Positions 7,987 through 15,645 of a stretch of DNA of 26,405 bases are shown here, piece by piece. Each line of letters starts with the position of its first letter. Position 1 is the stretch's first letter. The notes below the pieces were generated by a model. The model did not search any database. It had not been told where the DNA came from and was given only the letters and a program-made list of their open reading frames with translations. The position numbers were made by a program, and so were the translations under genes. This DNA is from Bacteroidales bacterium UBA1184 (GTDB lineage Bacteria > Bacteroidota > Bacteroidia > Bacteroidales > ML635J-15), in NCBI GenBank assembly GCA_002310235.1, contig DBYO01000019.1:185892-212296 (forward strand), read 5' to 3'.

Positions 7987-9510
7987 ATGAACAAAAAACT
8001 GGCAATATTGATGATTGCGCTGATGGTTATATCGGTGTTTTTATCATCGTGCCGTAAAGAAATATTCACAAAGGACCCTGCCGACAAACTCTTGTTCTCT
8101 ACCGACACAGTTCAGTTCGACACAATTTTCACAGGAATTGGCAGCACTACCAAATATCTAATCGTCAAAAACTCGAACAAAAACAAGTCAATCAACATTG
8201 ACAGAATGTACTTGGGACGCGGCAGCTCTTCGAAATACAGACTGAATATCGACGGTAATAGTGTAGGAAAGAACTACAGACTAGAAAACTATACGCTTGC
8301 TCCTGGCGATTCTATTTTCATTTTTGTCGAGGTTACAATAAATCCAACTACCGACGACATGGTGGAGCAGGATTCAATAATATTTGAATCAAACGGAAAC
8401 ACACAGGACGTTGACCTGGTTGCCTTTGGACAAAATGTAACCCTATTGAGCGGTCGCATGATAACCCAAGACACAACATGGACAGCCGACAAGCCTGTGC
8501 TTATCTACAATTCGGCAATGGTTGACACCATGACTACCCTTACGGTAATGCCTGGAGCCAAAGTATATTTTCACAACAAATCGAGCCTATTCGTAAAAGG
8601 CACGCTTAAATCACTCGGAGAAGTTGACAATCGCATAACCTTCACAGGTGACAGACTCGAAGAATACTATCGCTACACACCTGGTCAATGGGGTGCATAC
8701 CTGCAAGACGAAGTAGGCAATACTCGCGGTGTTTACGGCGGAATACATTTTCTTGCAGGATCGCGTTACAATGTTCTCAACAACACCGACATCACCAATG
8801 CCCTCATCGGAGTGCAGGTCGATTCTGTCGTAACAGCTGATGCACCGACACTAAAAATGAAGAACACAAATATCGAAAATTCAAAGATTGCTGGTCTTTA
8901 CGCCTTAGGAGCACATGTGGAAGCCGAGAACTGCGTCTTTGCCAATAGTTCACAATACACAGTTGCATGCTGGATTGGCGGAAAATACTCGTTTGTACAT
9001 TGTACGATGGCAAACTACTCTGTCGGTGTACGCCAGACGCCACAGCTCTCGCTCAACAACTACTACACCTACCGCGATGCAAACGGCAACATCCAGACCT
9101 CTTACCGCGACCTCGAAGGTGCTTATTTTGCAAACTGCATAATATACGGATACAACAAGAACGAAGTCGGGTTCGATTTCGTAAGCGGAGCTTCGGCTAA
9201 TATACTTTTCGACAACTGCCTGATAAAATACGAAAACAGTTCGGAACTTGTACAGATGGCGCCGAATTCCTTTATCGACAATATTTTCAACGAGGACCCA
9301 CAATTTGAATCTACAACCAAACCATACCTATATAATATATTAGAGGTATCGGCAGCAAAAGACAGAGCCAAAATTGCAATTTCGGAGACTATTCCTCTTG
9401 ACCACGAAGGCACTAACAGAATAACATTCGACGGCAAACCCGATATCGGAGCCTACGAATACATTCCAGAAGAAGAAACAAAGCTATTTTCAATATTCAA
9501 AAGAAAATGA
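7987..9510 (+). CDS. Lipoprotein with predicted right-handed beta-helix
   Basis: A complete 507-residue protein. The lipoprotein signal MNKKLAILMIALMVISVF ends in the lipobox LSSC with Cys22. Residues about 35-150 look like a beta-sandwich of the choice-of-anchor kind (DTVQFDTIFTGIGSTTKYL, VKNSNKNKSINI, LAPGDSIFIFVEVTINP). From about 165 onward the sequence becomes a series of short beta strands with Asn and Ser ladders (VKGTLKSLGEVDNRITFTG, VEAENCVFANSS, FANCIIYGYN, ILFDNCLIKYENSS), which suggests a parallel beta-helix such as in polysaccharide-binding or lyase-like proteins, and the end has PDIGAYEYI, often seen at the end of such folds. No catalytic residues could be named. It lies 35 bases after the CHU_C gene and overlaps the next gene by four bases (ATGA), so the three are probably co-transcribed. 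Confidence 0.85.
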   Translation: MNKKLAILMIALMVISVFLSSCRKEIFTKDPADKLLFSTDTVQFDTIFTGIGSTTKYLIVKNSNKNKSINIDRMYLGRGSSSKYRLNIDGNSVGKNYRLENYTLAPGDSIFIFVEVTINPTTDDMVEQDSIIFESNGNTQDVDLVAFGQNVTLLSGRMITQDTTWTADKPVLIYNSAMVDTMTTLTVMPGAKVYFHNKSSLFVKGTLKSLGEVDNRITFTGDRLEEYYRYTPGQWGAYLQDEVGNTRGVYGGIHFLAGSRYNVLNNTDITNALIGVQVDSVVTADAPTLKMKNTNIENSKIAGLYALGAHVEAENCVFANSSQYTVACWIGGKYSFVHCTMANYSVGVRQTPQLSLNNYYTYRDANGNIQTSYRDLEGAYFANCIIYGYNKNEVGFDFVSGASANILFDNCLIKYENSSELVQMAPNSFIDNIFNEDPQFESTTKPYLYNILEVSAAKDRAKIAISETIPLDHEGTNRITFDGKPDIGAYEYIPEEETKLFSIFKRK

Positions 9511-10586
9511 AGAAGTTACCTATAATCGCATCGATAATTATTTTTGCCATAGCACTTGCGGTATCGTGCAATACAAGCAAAAACAGCACCGACGACAAGT
9601 TCAACGAACAGCTGGTGCGCGATTCGTATAGAATAATGTTCTTCAACACCGAAAACCTTTTCGACACCATAAACGACCCGGAGAAAAACGACGATGAGTT
9701 CACTCCGCAGGGCGCAAAATACTGGACAGGGTTCCGTTACAAGCAAAAACTCACAAATCTTTCAAAAGTAATAATAGGTGCTGGCGGCTGGGAACTACCT
9801 CAGATTGTGGCTCTTAGCGAAATCGAAAACCGCAAGGTCGTCGAAGATCTGATAAACAAAACACCTCTCTACAAGTCCGACTACCGTATAATACACAAAG
9901 AATCGCCCGATGCTCGCGGTATAGACGTAGCTCTGATATATAGGAAAAAGTTCTTCACCCCTATTTCCGAAACTTTTATTCCTGTGAAATATCCGTCGAA
10001 TATAGGTAGCGGAACCACGCGAGACATTCTATACGCAAAGGGCACAACCAATAGCAACGACACCTTGCATATCTTTGTAAACCACTGGCCTTCGCGTTGG
10101 GGCGGACAAATGGAAACCGAAGAAAAGAGGTTATTCGTCGCCGGACTTGTTAAACATGCAACCGACTCGATTTTCAAGACCGACAAAAATGCAAACATTG
10201 TCATTGTAGGCGACCTCAACGACTATCCCACCGACAAAAGCCTAATATACGGATTAAAAACCGAGACCGAATTCGATAATATCAAGTGCGACAAACTATA
10301 CAATCTCTCATACTACTTACAGGAAGTCAAAAAGTTAGGCACACACAAGTACCACGGACAATGGGGCATACTCGACCAGATAATAGTCTCGGGAGCATTA
10401 CTCGATACAACAAACACTATTCATACCACCAAGGACGATGCCCACATATTCAATCCCGACTTTATGCTCGTTCCCGACGAGGGCTATACCGGCAAACAGG
10501 TATTCCGCACCTACGTCGGTTACAAATACCAAGGCGGCTACAGCGACCACCTGCCGACGTATGTAGATTTATTCCGAACAAAATAA
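9507..10586 (+). CDS. Endonuclease/exonuclease/phosphatase family lipoprotein
   Basis: A complete 359-residue member of the metal-dependent EEP superfamily (DNase I, exonuclease III, sphingomyelinase, inositol phosphatase). The start ATG at 9507 overlaps the preceding stop in ATGA. The lipoprotein signal has lipobox AVSC with Cys21, so it would sit on the cell envelope outside the inner membrane. Motifs in order: MFFNTENLFD (Asn47), VALSEIENRK (Glu105), FVNHWPSRW (Asn192, His193), VGDLNDYP (Asp236, Asn238) and the closing YSDHLPTYVDLF (Asp347, His348). All catalytic positions of the fold are present, so a working metal-dependent hydrolase is likely; whether the substrate is DNA, a phospholipid or a sugar phosphate cannot be decided. 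Part of its 3' end is copied again about 70 bases downstream (10626-10674). Confidence 0.9.
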   Translation: MKKLPIIASIIIFAIALAVSCNTSKNSTDDKFNEQLVRDSYRIMFFNTENLFDTINDPEKNDDEFTPQGAKYWTGFRYKQKLTNLSKVIIGAGGWELPQIVALSEIENRKVVEDLINKTPLYKSDYRIIHKESPDARGIDVALIYRKKFFTPISETFIPVKYPSNIGSGTTRDILYAKGTTNSNDTLHIFVNHWPSRWGGQMETEEKRLFVAGLVKHATDSIFKTDKNANIVIVGDLNDYPTDKSLIYGLKTETEFDNIKCDKLYNLSYYLQEVKKLGTHKYHGQWGILDQIIVSGALLDTTNTIHTTKDDAHIFNPDFMLVPDEGYTGKQVFRTYVGYKYQGGYSDHLPTYVDLFRTK

Positions 10587-10674
10587 ATATTCATAGTAGA
10601 GTCGTTGCGTGCAACGACTTCTAGTGACGTATGTGGATTTATTCCGAACGGAAAAAACATTCAAATATTCATAG
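10556..10674 (+). repeat. Partial direct duplication of the EEP gene 3' end flanking a palindrome
   Basis: 10556-10596 (GACGTATGTAGATTTATTCC and on to TATTCATAG, including the stop codon) recurs at 10626-10674 with a few changes and a small insertion, 70 bases further on. Between them lies AGTCGTTGC-GT-GCAACGACT (10600-10619), a 9-bp perfect inverted repeat with a 2-base centre and no T tract after it. Confidence 0.75.
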
Positions 10675-10930
10675 ACCATTCGCGTACAACGACTGCAGAA
10701 CGCTCATTGTACGATGCAATGCTTTGCGTTGATTCCCGTACAACATACCATCGTTTTTCGTCCCACAGAGACCGTTTCAATCGTCCCACCTGAAAAATTT
10801 CACCCCACGGAGAAGATTTTCGCCCCTAAAAACCTACATAACACCCCCGAACTACAAGGCTTTGCCACATTTTTAATCCCAACTCAAAAACAAGCTATTC
10901 CTTTGCGGCAATTTTTTGAAAGGGAAAAGT
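10587..10930. other. Intergenic stretch, no gene seen
   Basis: 344 bases between the EEP lipoprotein and the alcohol dehydrogenase. Besides the duplicated 3' end and palindrome (described separately), it holds scattered short copies such as GTACAACGACT near 10685 and two TCGTCCCAC copies between 10758 and 10790. Short open frames exist but have no start context or recognisable protein. No convincing TAnnTTTG promoter for the following gene was found. Confidence 0.6.
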
Positions 10931-12178
10931 ATGAACATTTTAAGAAAAGTTTGGTGCAGGACATATCAGGGTGCATTTCACATGGCACAGCCACTCCTGC
11001 CGTATAAGGATCCGGTCGTAAAGCAAAGCATAAACGACATACCCGAAATTCTACGCAAAAACAATATCACTAATGTAATTTTCGTCACCGACCAGGGTTT
11101 GGTAAAGGCTGGCTTGGCGAAACGTATCGAAGATGTACTTTCTGGCGCAGGAATTAATTTTACCACCTACGCCGACACCGTCCCCAATCCGACAATCGAG
11201 AATGTAGAGGCAGTAAGAAAACTGTACTTGGAAAAAGGTGCGCAAGGTTTCATATCGCTGGGCGGAGGTTCGGCAATGGACTGCGCAAAAGGTGCTGCAG
11301 CCCGAATCGCTCGTCCCAAGAAGCAAATTCCGCAGATGCGCGGAATTCTGAAAGTACACAAAAAGTTGCCGACAATAATTGCAATCCCTACCACGGCAGG
11401 AACCGGCAGCGAAGCGACAGTAACAACCGTAATTACCGACAGCAAAAAGAATTACAAATATCCAATCAGCGATTTCTGCCTGATTCCGCCATACGCAATA
11501 CACGATTATACATTGACAACCGGACTGCCGCAGAAAATGACATCCACCACAGGTATGGACGCGCTCACTCATGCCGTCGAAGCATACATTGGCGGGTCGC
11601 TCAACAAGACGTCGGCTGCAAATGCAGAAATAGCAACGCTGCTGATACGTAAATATTTGTACCGCGCCTACACCGATGGCAACGATGCTGAAGCACGCCA
11701 GTACATGCTCGAAGCATCCTTCCGTGCAGGACTGGCATTCTCGATGAGCTATGTCGGTTATATCCATGCAGTTGCTCATTCGTTAGGTGGCAAATATGGA
11801 ACGCCGCACGGACTTGCCAATTCGGTTCTTATGCCTATAATACTTCGCGAATATGGCGAATGCGCCTATAAGAAACTGGCACGATTGGCTCGCAAGTCGG
11901 GAGTTGTCACTAGTTTTGAAAGCGACGAGAAGACCGCAAAGCTTTTCATCGACTGGATTCAGGAAATGAACGACAAGATGGGTATTCCACGTACACTCAG
12001 CGATATACGCGAAGAGGATATTCCAGAAATGGCTGCCTACGCCGATGCCGAAGCAAATCCGACCTATCCGGTGCCAAGACTTATGGACAAGAAGGAATTG
12101 GAAAAGCTGTATAGGCTTGGAATGGTGGGGAATGCGGATAAAGCACCGTCATTCCGCAAAACTGAACGAGCAGCATAA
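10931..12178 (+). CDS. Iron-type (group III) alcohol dehydrogenase
   Basis: A complete 415-residue NAD(P)-dependent metal alcohol dehydrogenase of the Fe-ADH family, which interconverts alcohols and aldehydes in the cytoplasm. The ATG at 10931 is used, with a GAAAGGG stretch shortly before it. A longer frame using TTG at 10916 is possible. Motifs: the dinucleotide-binding LGGGSAMDCAKG (110-121), PTTAGTGSEATVTTVI (153-168), GMDALTHAVEAYIGG (208-222) and YIHAVAHSLGGKYGTPHGLA (277-296). By comparison with FucO, the metal ligands would be Asp210, His214, His279 and His293, all present, with His283 at the catalytic position. It lies 165 bases before an aldehyde dehydrogenase on the same strand, so the pair could carry out alcohol to aldehyde to acid, or the reverse reduction. 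Substrate is not decided by sequence. Confidence 0.92.
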   Translation: MNILRKVWCRTYQGAFHMAQPLLPYKDPVVKQSINDIPEILRKNNITNVIFVTDQGLVKAGLAKRIEDVLSGAGINFTTYADTVPNPTIENVEAVRKLYLEKGAQGFISLGGGSAMDCAKGAAARIARPKKQIPQMRGILKVHKKLPTIIAIPTTAGTGSEATVTTVITDSKKNYKYPISDFCLIPPYAIHDYTLTTGLPQKMTSTTGMDALTHAVEAYIGGSLNKTSAANAEIATLLIRKYLYRAYTDGNDAEARQYMLEASFRAGLAFSMSYVGYIHAVAHSLGGKYGTPHGLANSVLMPIILREYGECAYKKLARLARKSGVVTSFESDEKTAKLFIDWIQEMNDKMGIPRTLSDIREEDIPEMAAYADAEANPTYPVPRLMDKKELEKLYRLGMVGNADKAPSFRKTERAA

Positions 12179-12205
12179 GGAACGTTGCATGCGAGTTCGT
12201 TTATG

Positions 12206-12235
12206 CGGAATCTCCTTACTAATGGGAGATTTCGG
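12206..12235 (+). repeat. Hairpin between alcohol and aldehyde dehydrogenase genes
   Basis: CGGAATCTCC pairs with GGAGATTTCG across a 9-base loop, giving a stem of about 10 bp including one G-T pair. No T tract follows, so this is more like a small palindromic repeat than an intrinsic terminator. It follows the alcohol dehydrogenase stop codon by about 27 bases. Confidence 0.5.
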
Positions 12236-12318
12236 ATAGGTTAATTCGCACAGCTCCACTATGTATCGCTGGTTCATTATACCTTCCGAAATGACGACTA
12301 TAAATAACAATTTTAAAC

Positions 12319-12326
12319 TAACTTTG
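12319..12326 (+). promoter_or_regulatory. -7 box for the aldehyde dehydrogenase gene
   Basis: TAACTTTG matches TAnnTTTG, 17 bases before the ATG at 12344. The -33 region has no clear TTG at 19-base spacing. It suggests that this gene can be transcribed separately from the alcohol dehydrogenase gene. Confidence 0.5.
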
Positions 12327-12343
12327 CAAACAAAACTTAAACT

Positions 12344-13714
12344 ATGAACATAGAACAGATTGTCGGCACACAAAGAAAATTCTTTGCAACAAATAAGGCA
12401 TTCGACATAAAATTCAGGCTTGAGGCTCTCGACAAGCTGAAAGCATCGGTAAAAAAGCACGAAAATGAACTTCTCGAAGCCATTCACAAGGACTTGGGCA
12501 AGTCGGCAACCGAATCCTACATGTGCGAAGTAGGACTATTGCTTGAAAAGATAACATACACCAGGAAGCACCTGCGTTCGTGGGCTCGTACAAGGCGTAA
12601 ATGCACACCGCTGACCAATTTCCACGCCAAGAGTATGATTGTGCAGGAGCCATATGGAGTCGTTTTGATAATGTCGCCATGGAACTATCCGGTACTGCTA
12701 ACGCTTGAACCGCTTATCGGTGCAATCGCGGCAGGCAACTGCGCCGTCGTAAAGCCATCGGCATACTCACCCGAAACTTCGGCAGTAATGCAAAAACTGA
12801 TTTCCGAAACATTTGATCCAGAATACATTGCCGTAGTAACTGGAGGCCGTACCGAGAATGCCGACCTTCTGGAACAGAAGTTCGACTACATATTCTTCAC
12901 TGGCGGCGTAACCGTCGGAAAACTGGTGATGGAAAAGGCTTCGAAACATCTTACGCCCGTAACTCTGGAACTTGGAGGAAAGTCGCCATGCATAATCGAC
13001 CATACCGCCAATCTGCGCATAGCAGCACGTCGCATAACTTTCGGAAAGTTCCTCAACTGCGGGCAGACCTGCATAGCACCGGACTATGTCCTTGTCGAAA
13101 AGTCGGTACACGATGAGTTTGTGAAACTTCTGAAAGAAGAAACAATCAAGATGTACGGCGAGGATATCTTTGCCAACAAGGACTACGGCAAGATGGTGAA
13201 CCAGAAGCATTTCGACAGAGTTTCGGGACTTATTGCAAAAGAAAAAGTCGTATATGGTGGCCGACTGAAAGCAGAAACCTTGCAGATTGAACCGACCATC
13301 CTCGACAATGTTACGCCCGACGATGCCGTGATGCAGGAAGAAATTTTTGGTCCTGTTTTGCCGATAATCGTAATCGAGAACACCGACGAAGCCGCCAATT
13401 TCATAAAGAGCCGACCAAAACCCTTGGCATTATACCTTTTCACAAGCGACAGAAAGGTGGAAAAGCAGTTTTTGCGCGAAGTTCCATTTGGTGGAGGCTG
13501 CGTAAACGACACCATCATCCATATTGCCACCAACAATCTGCCTTTCGGCGGTGTTGGCAACAGCGGAATGGGCAGCTACCACGGCAAAAAGACTTTCGAG
13601 ACATTCAGCCATGCAAAGTCGGTGGTGAAAAAATACACCTGGCTCGACATCTCGATGCGCTACCAGCCGTACGCAAGTTGGAAGGACAAGCTGATAAGAA
13701 TGTTTTTGAAGTAA
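12344..13714 (+). CDS. NAD(P)-dependent aldehyde dehydrogenase (ALDH3-like)
   Basis: A complete 456-residue aldehyde dehydrogenase oxidising an aldehyde to a carboxylic acid with NAD(P)+. The short length and the early motifs place it near the ALDH3 group (fatty and aromatic aldehydes). Motifs: GVVLIMSPWNYPVLLTLEPL (105-124) with Asn114, AGNCAVVKPSAYSPETSA (130-147), the cofactor loop FFTGGVTVGKLV (184-195), LELGGKSPCII (208-218) with general-base Glu209, and LNCGQTCIAPDYVL (237-250) with catalytic Cys243. The end shows NLPFGGVGNSGMGSYHGK, the usual C-terminal signature. All catalytic residues are present. A TAnnTTTG box lies just upstream. It follows the iron alcohol dehydrogenase, its likely pathway partner, and converges with the next gene with only 7 bases between the two stops. 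Confidence 0.93.
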   Translation: MNIEQIVGTQRKFFATNKAFDIKFRLEALDKLKASVKKHENELLEAIHKDLGKSATESYMCEVGLLLEKITYTRKHLRSWARTRRKCTPLTNFHAKSMIVQEPYGVVLIMSPWNYPVLLTLEPLIGAIAAGNCAVVKPSAYSPETSAVMQKLISETFDPEYIAVVTGGRTENADLLEQKFDYIFFTGGVTVGKLVMEKASKHLTPVTLELGGKSPCIIDHTANLRIAARRITFGKFLNCGQTCIAPDYVLVEKSVHDEFVKLLKEETIKMYGEDIFANKDYGKMVNQKHFDRVSGLIAKEKVVYGGRLKAETLQIEPTILDNVTPDDAVMQEEIFGPVLPIIVIENTDEAANFIKSRPKPLALYLFTSDRKVEKQFLREVPFGGGCVNDTIIHIATNNLPFGGVGNSGMGSYHGKKTFETFSHAKSVVKKYTWLDISMRYQPYASWKDKLIRMFLK

Positions 13715-13721
13715 ATATTCG

Positions 13722-14348
13722 CTACTTCACCGTAGCAGCAATCCTGAAGCCTACCCATGGCTCCGGCATACTGATTTCTTTGCCGGCCCAGTTGTTACCG
13801 AGTGCAGTGCCGTCCGATGTCATTTCGGAGATATTGCCGACCGTGTTGGCTGAAATTCCTTTGGGCCCTAAAAAGTCAGCTTTTGGCTCTAATACGGTGC
13901 AAGTAGAAGCAAAAGCCTTCCATTCTGCTTCGTTTGGAAGGCGGAATTCGATGTTCTCGAACTTGTGCTTTTTTCCGTCGTTGTATTTGGCGGTCAACCA
14001 TTTGCAAAATTCTTCAGCCGACTTCTTGTCGATATTTACCTCTGGATGGTTAAAGTATGCCGGATGTGCGTGATACAAAGTTACAAACGGTTCGTTGTAG
14101 GCATATTTTGTGTGCCATTTTGTTGTGTCGGGATAACATTTTGCATACAAATCGGTTTTCCCACTTCTTTTAAGGTCGGAAAGGAACATTCCGTATAGTT
14201 TGTTGCTTACTTCGTATTTCGAAACATATACCGATTCCGATATTTTCACCAACGATTTTTCAATGTCCTTCATTTTGACATTCTGTACCTTCTGTGCCGA
14301 AACTGCAATGGCAGACATGGCGAACAACAAAATAAATGCGCGTCTCAT
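13722..14348 (-). CDS. Compact secreted SUMF1/FGE-fold protein (GldK/GldJ-like)
   Basis: A 208-residue protein with a signal peptide (MRRAFILLFAMSAIAVSAQ). The ATG at 14348 is chosen because the longer frame from 14393 puts 15 polar residues in front of the signal. The mature part has the formylglycine-generating-enzyme-like fold marks: YVSKYEVSNKLYGMFLSDL (41-59), SAEEFCKWLTAKY (110-122), FRLPNEAEWKAFA (135-147), VGNISEMTSDG (170-180) and the closing VGFRIA (199-204). The usual stretch between the last two, with RGGSW and the copper-binding cysteines of true FGE, is missing, so catalysis of cysteine oxidation is unlikely. In Bacteroidota the non-catalytic branch includes GldJ and GldK of gliding and type IX secretion; this protein is much shorter and has no lipobox. 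Function unknown. Confidence 0.85.
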   Translation of the reverse strand: MRRAFILLFAMSAIAVSAQKVQNVKMKDIEKSLVKISESVYVSKYEVSNKLYGMFLSDLKRSGKTDLYAKCYPDTTKWHTKYAYNEPFVTLYHAHPAYFNHPEVNIDKKSAEEFCKWLTAKYNDGKKHKFENIEFRLPNEAEWKAFASTCTVLEPKADFLGPKGISANTVGNISEMTSDGTALGNNWAGKEISMPEPWVGFRIAATVK

Positions 14349-14465
14349 ATTTCTATAATTTATTAGGTTTCGATGCAAGAACGGAAAAAACAATATGGAT
14401 ATTGTATAGTAATGTCAATTTTTTTGCAGTTTTATTATGTTTTCAGTAGGAGCACGGATTCTCTT

Positions 14466-14481
14466 GCTGGCACGACCAGCA
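14466..14481. repeat. Small hairpin upstream of the DUF1295 gene
   Basis: GCTGG-CACGA-CCAGC (14466-14480, 6 bp if the outer T-A pair is counted) lies between the SUMF1-like and DUF1295 genes. It has no T tract and lies within the longer in-frame extension of the DUF1295 frame, an argument against that longer start. Confidence 0.4.
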
Positions 14482-14522
14482 GAAAAATTCCAATCAAAAC
14501 GCATTGTTCTTGACAAAAAAAT

Positions 14523-14530
14523 TATTTTTG
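14523..14530 (+). promoter_or_regulatory. -7 box for the DUF1295 gene
   Basis: TATTTTTG matches TAnnTTTG and ends 17 bases before the ATG at 14548. A TTG at 14504-14506 is 16 bases upstream, a short spacing. If real, transcription would start near 14537, which rules out the longer start at 14437. Confidence 0.45.
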
Positions 14531-14547
14531 CGCCTCATTTTGTTAAT

Positions 14548-15399
14548 ATGAAACGTAATTATTCAAAATCATGCAGCATTGCTCTTATCGCTGCCATCTA
14601 TATTCTCGCCACAGTTGCCGGAGTAATCCTGTTTATCAAGCTTAACAGCGCGCTTAATTCGCCAATATGGGCACTTTTCTGCGCCGATGTACTGGCAACG
14701 ATAGTGGTATGGCTTTTCGGCCTATTGTACGAAAATGTATCTGTTTACGACCCGTACTGGAGTGTTTTTCCGCCTATAGCATTTCTGCTTTGGGGATTTT
14801 TTTCGCACACATGGTCGATTCCAGTCATTTTGCTACTTGTTGCTTCGTGGTACTGGGGATTCCGACTCACACGCAACTGGGCCATTACCTTCCACGGCAT
14901 AGCTCACGAAGACTGGCGATACACGCAATATCGCAATCTACATCCGATACTTTTCCATCTTATCAATTTCTTTGGATTGAACATGGTGCCGACGTTGGTT
15001 GTTTTTGCCGCCATGCTGCCCGGACTTATGCTTTACGAAGCTACTGAAACCGCCAACGTACTTACTTGGCTTGGTTTTGTCATTTGTCTATCTTCGGCAA
15101 CCATTCAGCTTATAGCCGACAAGCAGATTCACGATTTCCGTGCTGCTCACCCAGGACAATACTGCAACGTGGGGCTATGGAAACACGGTCGTCATCCCAA
15201 CTATTTTGGAGAAATACAATTCTGGTGGGGTATTTGGATTATGTACGCTTCGCTCAATGGCTTCAACTGGTTTGTATGTTGTCCGATAGCAATGACGGCT
15301 TTGTTCTTGGGAATCAGTGTTCCGCTGATGGAAAAACGCCAGATGAAAAACAAGCCTGGCTACGCCGAGTATAGGAAGAAAACGAGAATACTTATATAA
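14548..15399 (+). CDS. DUF1295 / steroid 5-alpha-reductase-like membrane protein
   Basis: A 283-residue integral membrane protein of the DUF1295 family, distantly related to steroid 5-alpha reductases and isoprenylcysteine methyltransferases. About six or seven hydrophobic segments are visible (near residues 10-31, 42-61, 75-101, 141-163, 170-190, 223-258). The conserved features are YDPYWSVFPP (67-76), FRLTRNWA (105-112), DWRYTQYR (122-129), QLIADKQIHDFR (187-198) and the signature GLWKHGRHPNYFGE (209-222), followed by WWGIWI and the short cytoplasmic end GYAEYRKKTRILI. The family is thought to bind NADPH or S-adenosylmethionine near the HPNYFGE motif, but no reaction is established for this branch. 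The ATG at 14548 is preferred over the in-frame one at 14437 because of the promoter-like box at 14523-14530. Confidence 0.88.
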   Translation: MKRNYSKSCSIALIAAIYILATVAGVILFIKLNSALNSPIWALFCADVLATIVVWLFGLLYENVSVYDPYWSVFPPIAFLLWGFFSHTWSIPVILLLVASWYWGFRLTRNWAITFHGIAHEDWRYTQYRNLHPILFHLINFFGLNMVPTLVVFAAMLPGLMLYEATETANVLTWLGFVICLSSATIQLIADKQIHDFRAAHPGQYCNVGLWKHGRHPNYFGEIQFWWGIWIMYASLNGFNWFVCCPIAMTALFLGISVPLMEKRQMKNKPGYAEYRKKTRILI

Positions 15400-15416
15400 G
15401 ATTGTTATATTATATA

Positions 15417-15644
15417 CTATGCAATATGCCCTAACTGATACTCTTTATTAAGTATTTCATACACGTATGATGGACTTTGCTCATAAAGACCATTTTCAGT
15501 CTGATTGAGTTTCTGGTAAGTGCTTGAATTATAGATAAATTGTAAAGCTGTCGCAATTGTCAAGTTATAATCTTCGATAAGAAACTCTGTCATCCTATCA
15601 ATCGTATAAGCTATCAGAAAGTTCTGCTGTTGTTGCTGGCTCAT
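15417..15644 (-). CDS. Small helical protein, third gene of the DUF3990 operon (DUF3791-like partner)
   Basis: A 75-residue soluble protein predicted to be helical. It starts one base after the stop codon of the DUF3990 gene, so it is almost surely in the same transcript and translated by coupling. The middle (ATALQFIYNSSTYQKLN) and end (GLYEQSPSYVYEILNKEY) resemble short proteins often encoded next to DUF3990, which I recall as DUF3791 or a near relative. That family name is not secure. No DNA-binding motif, signal peptide or membrane segment can be seen. As a small protein tied to a putative enzyme toxin it could be an antitoxin or immunity partner, which is inference. Its stop converges with that of the DUF1295 gene, 17 bases apart. 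Confidence 0.75.
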   Translation of the reverse strand: MSQQQQQNFLIAYTIDRMTEFLIEDYNLTIATALQFIYNSSTYQKLNQTENGLYEQSPSYVYEILNKEYQLGHIA

Positions 15645-15645
15645 C

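Noticed and set aside
10600..10619. Intrinsic terminator after the EEP gene
   Set aside because: The palindrome has a 2-base centre and no T tract, so it fits a palindromic repeat better.
11051..11779. 242-codon open frame on the minus strand inside the alcohol dehydrogenase gene
   Set aside because: It is a shadow of the dehydrogenase, Cys-rich with no family resemblance, and the sense gene has all catalytic motifs.
14437..14547. Longer start of the DUF1295 gene at 14437
   Set aside because: The extension is polar and unlike the family, contains a hairpin, and lies upstream of the -7 box at 14523-14530.
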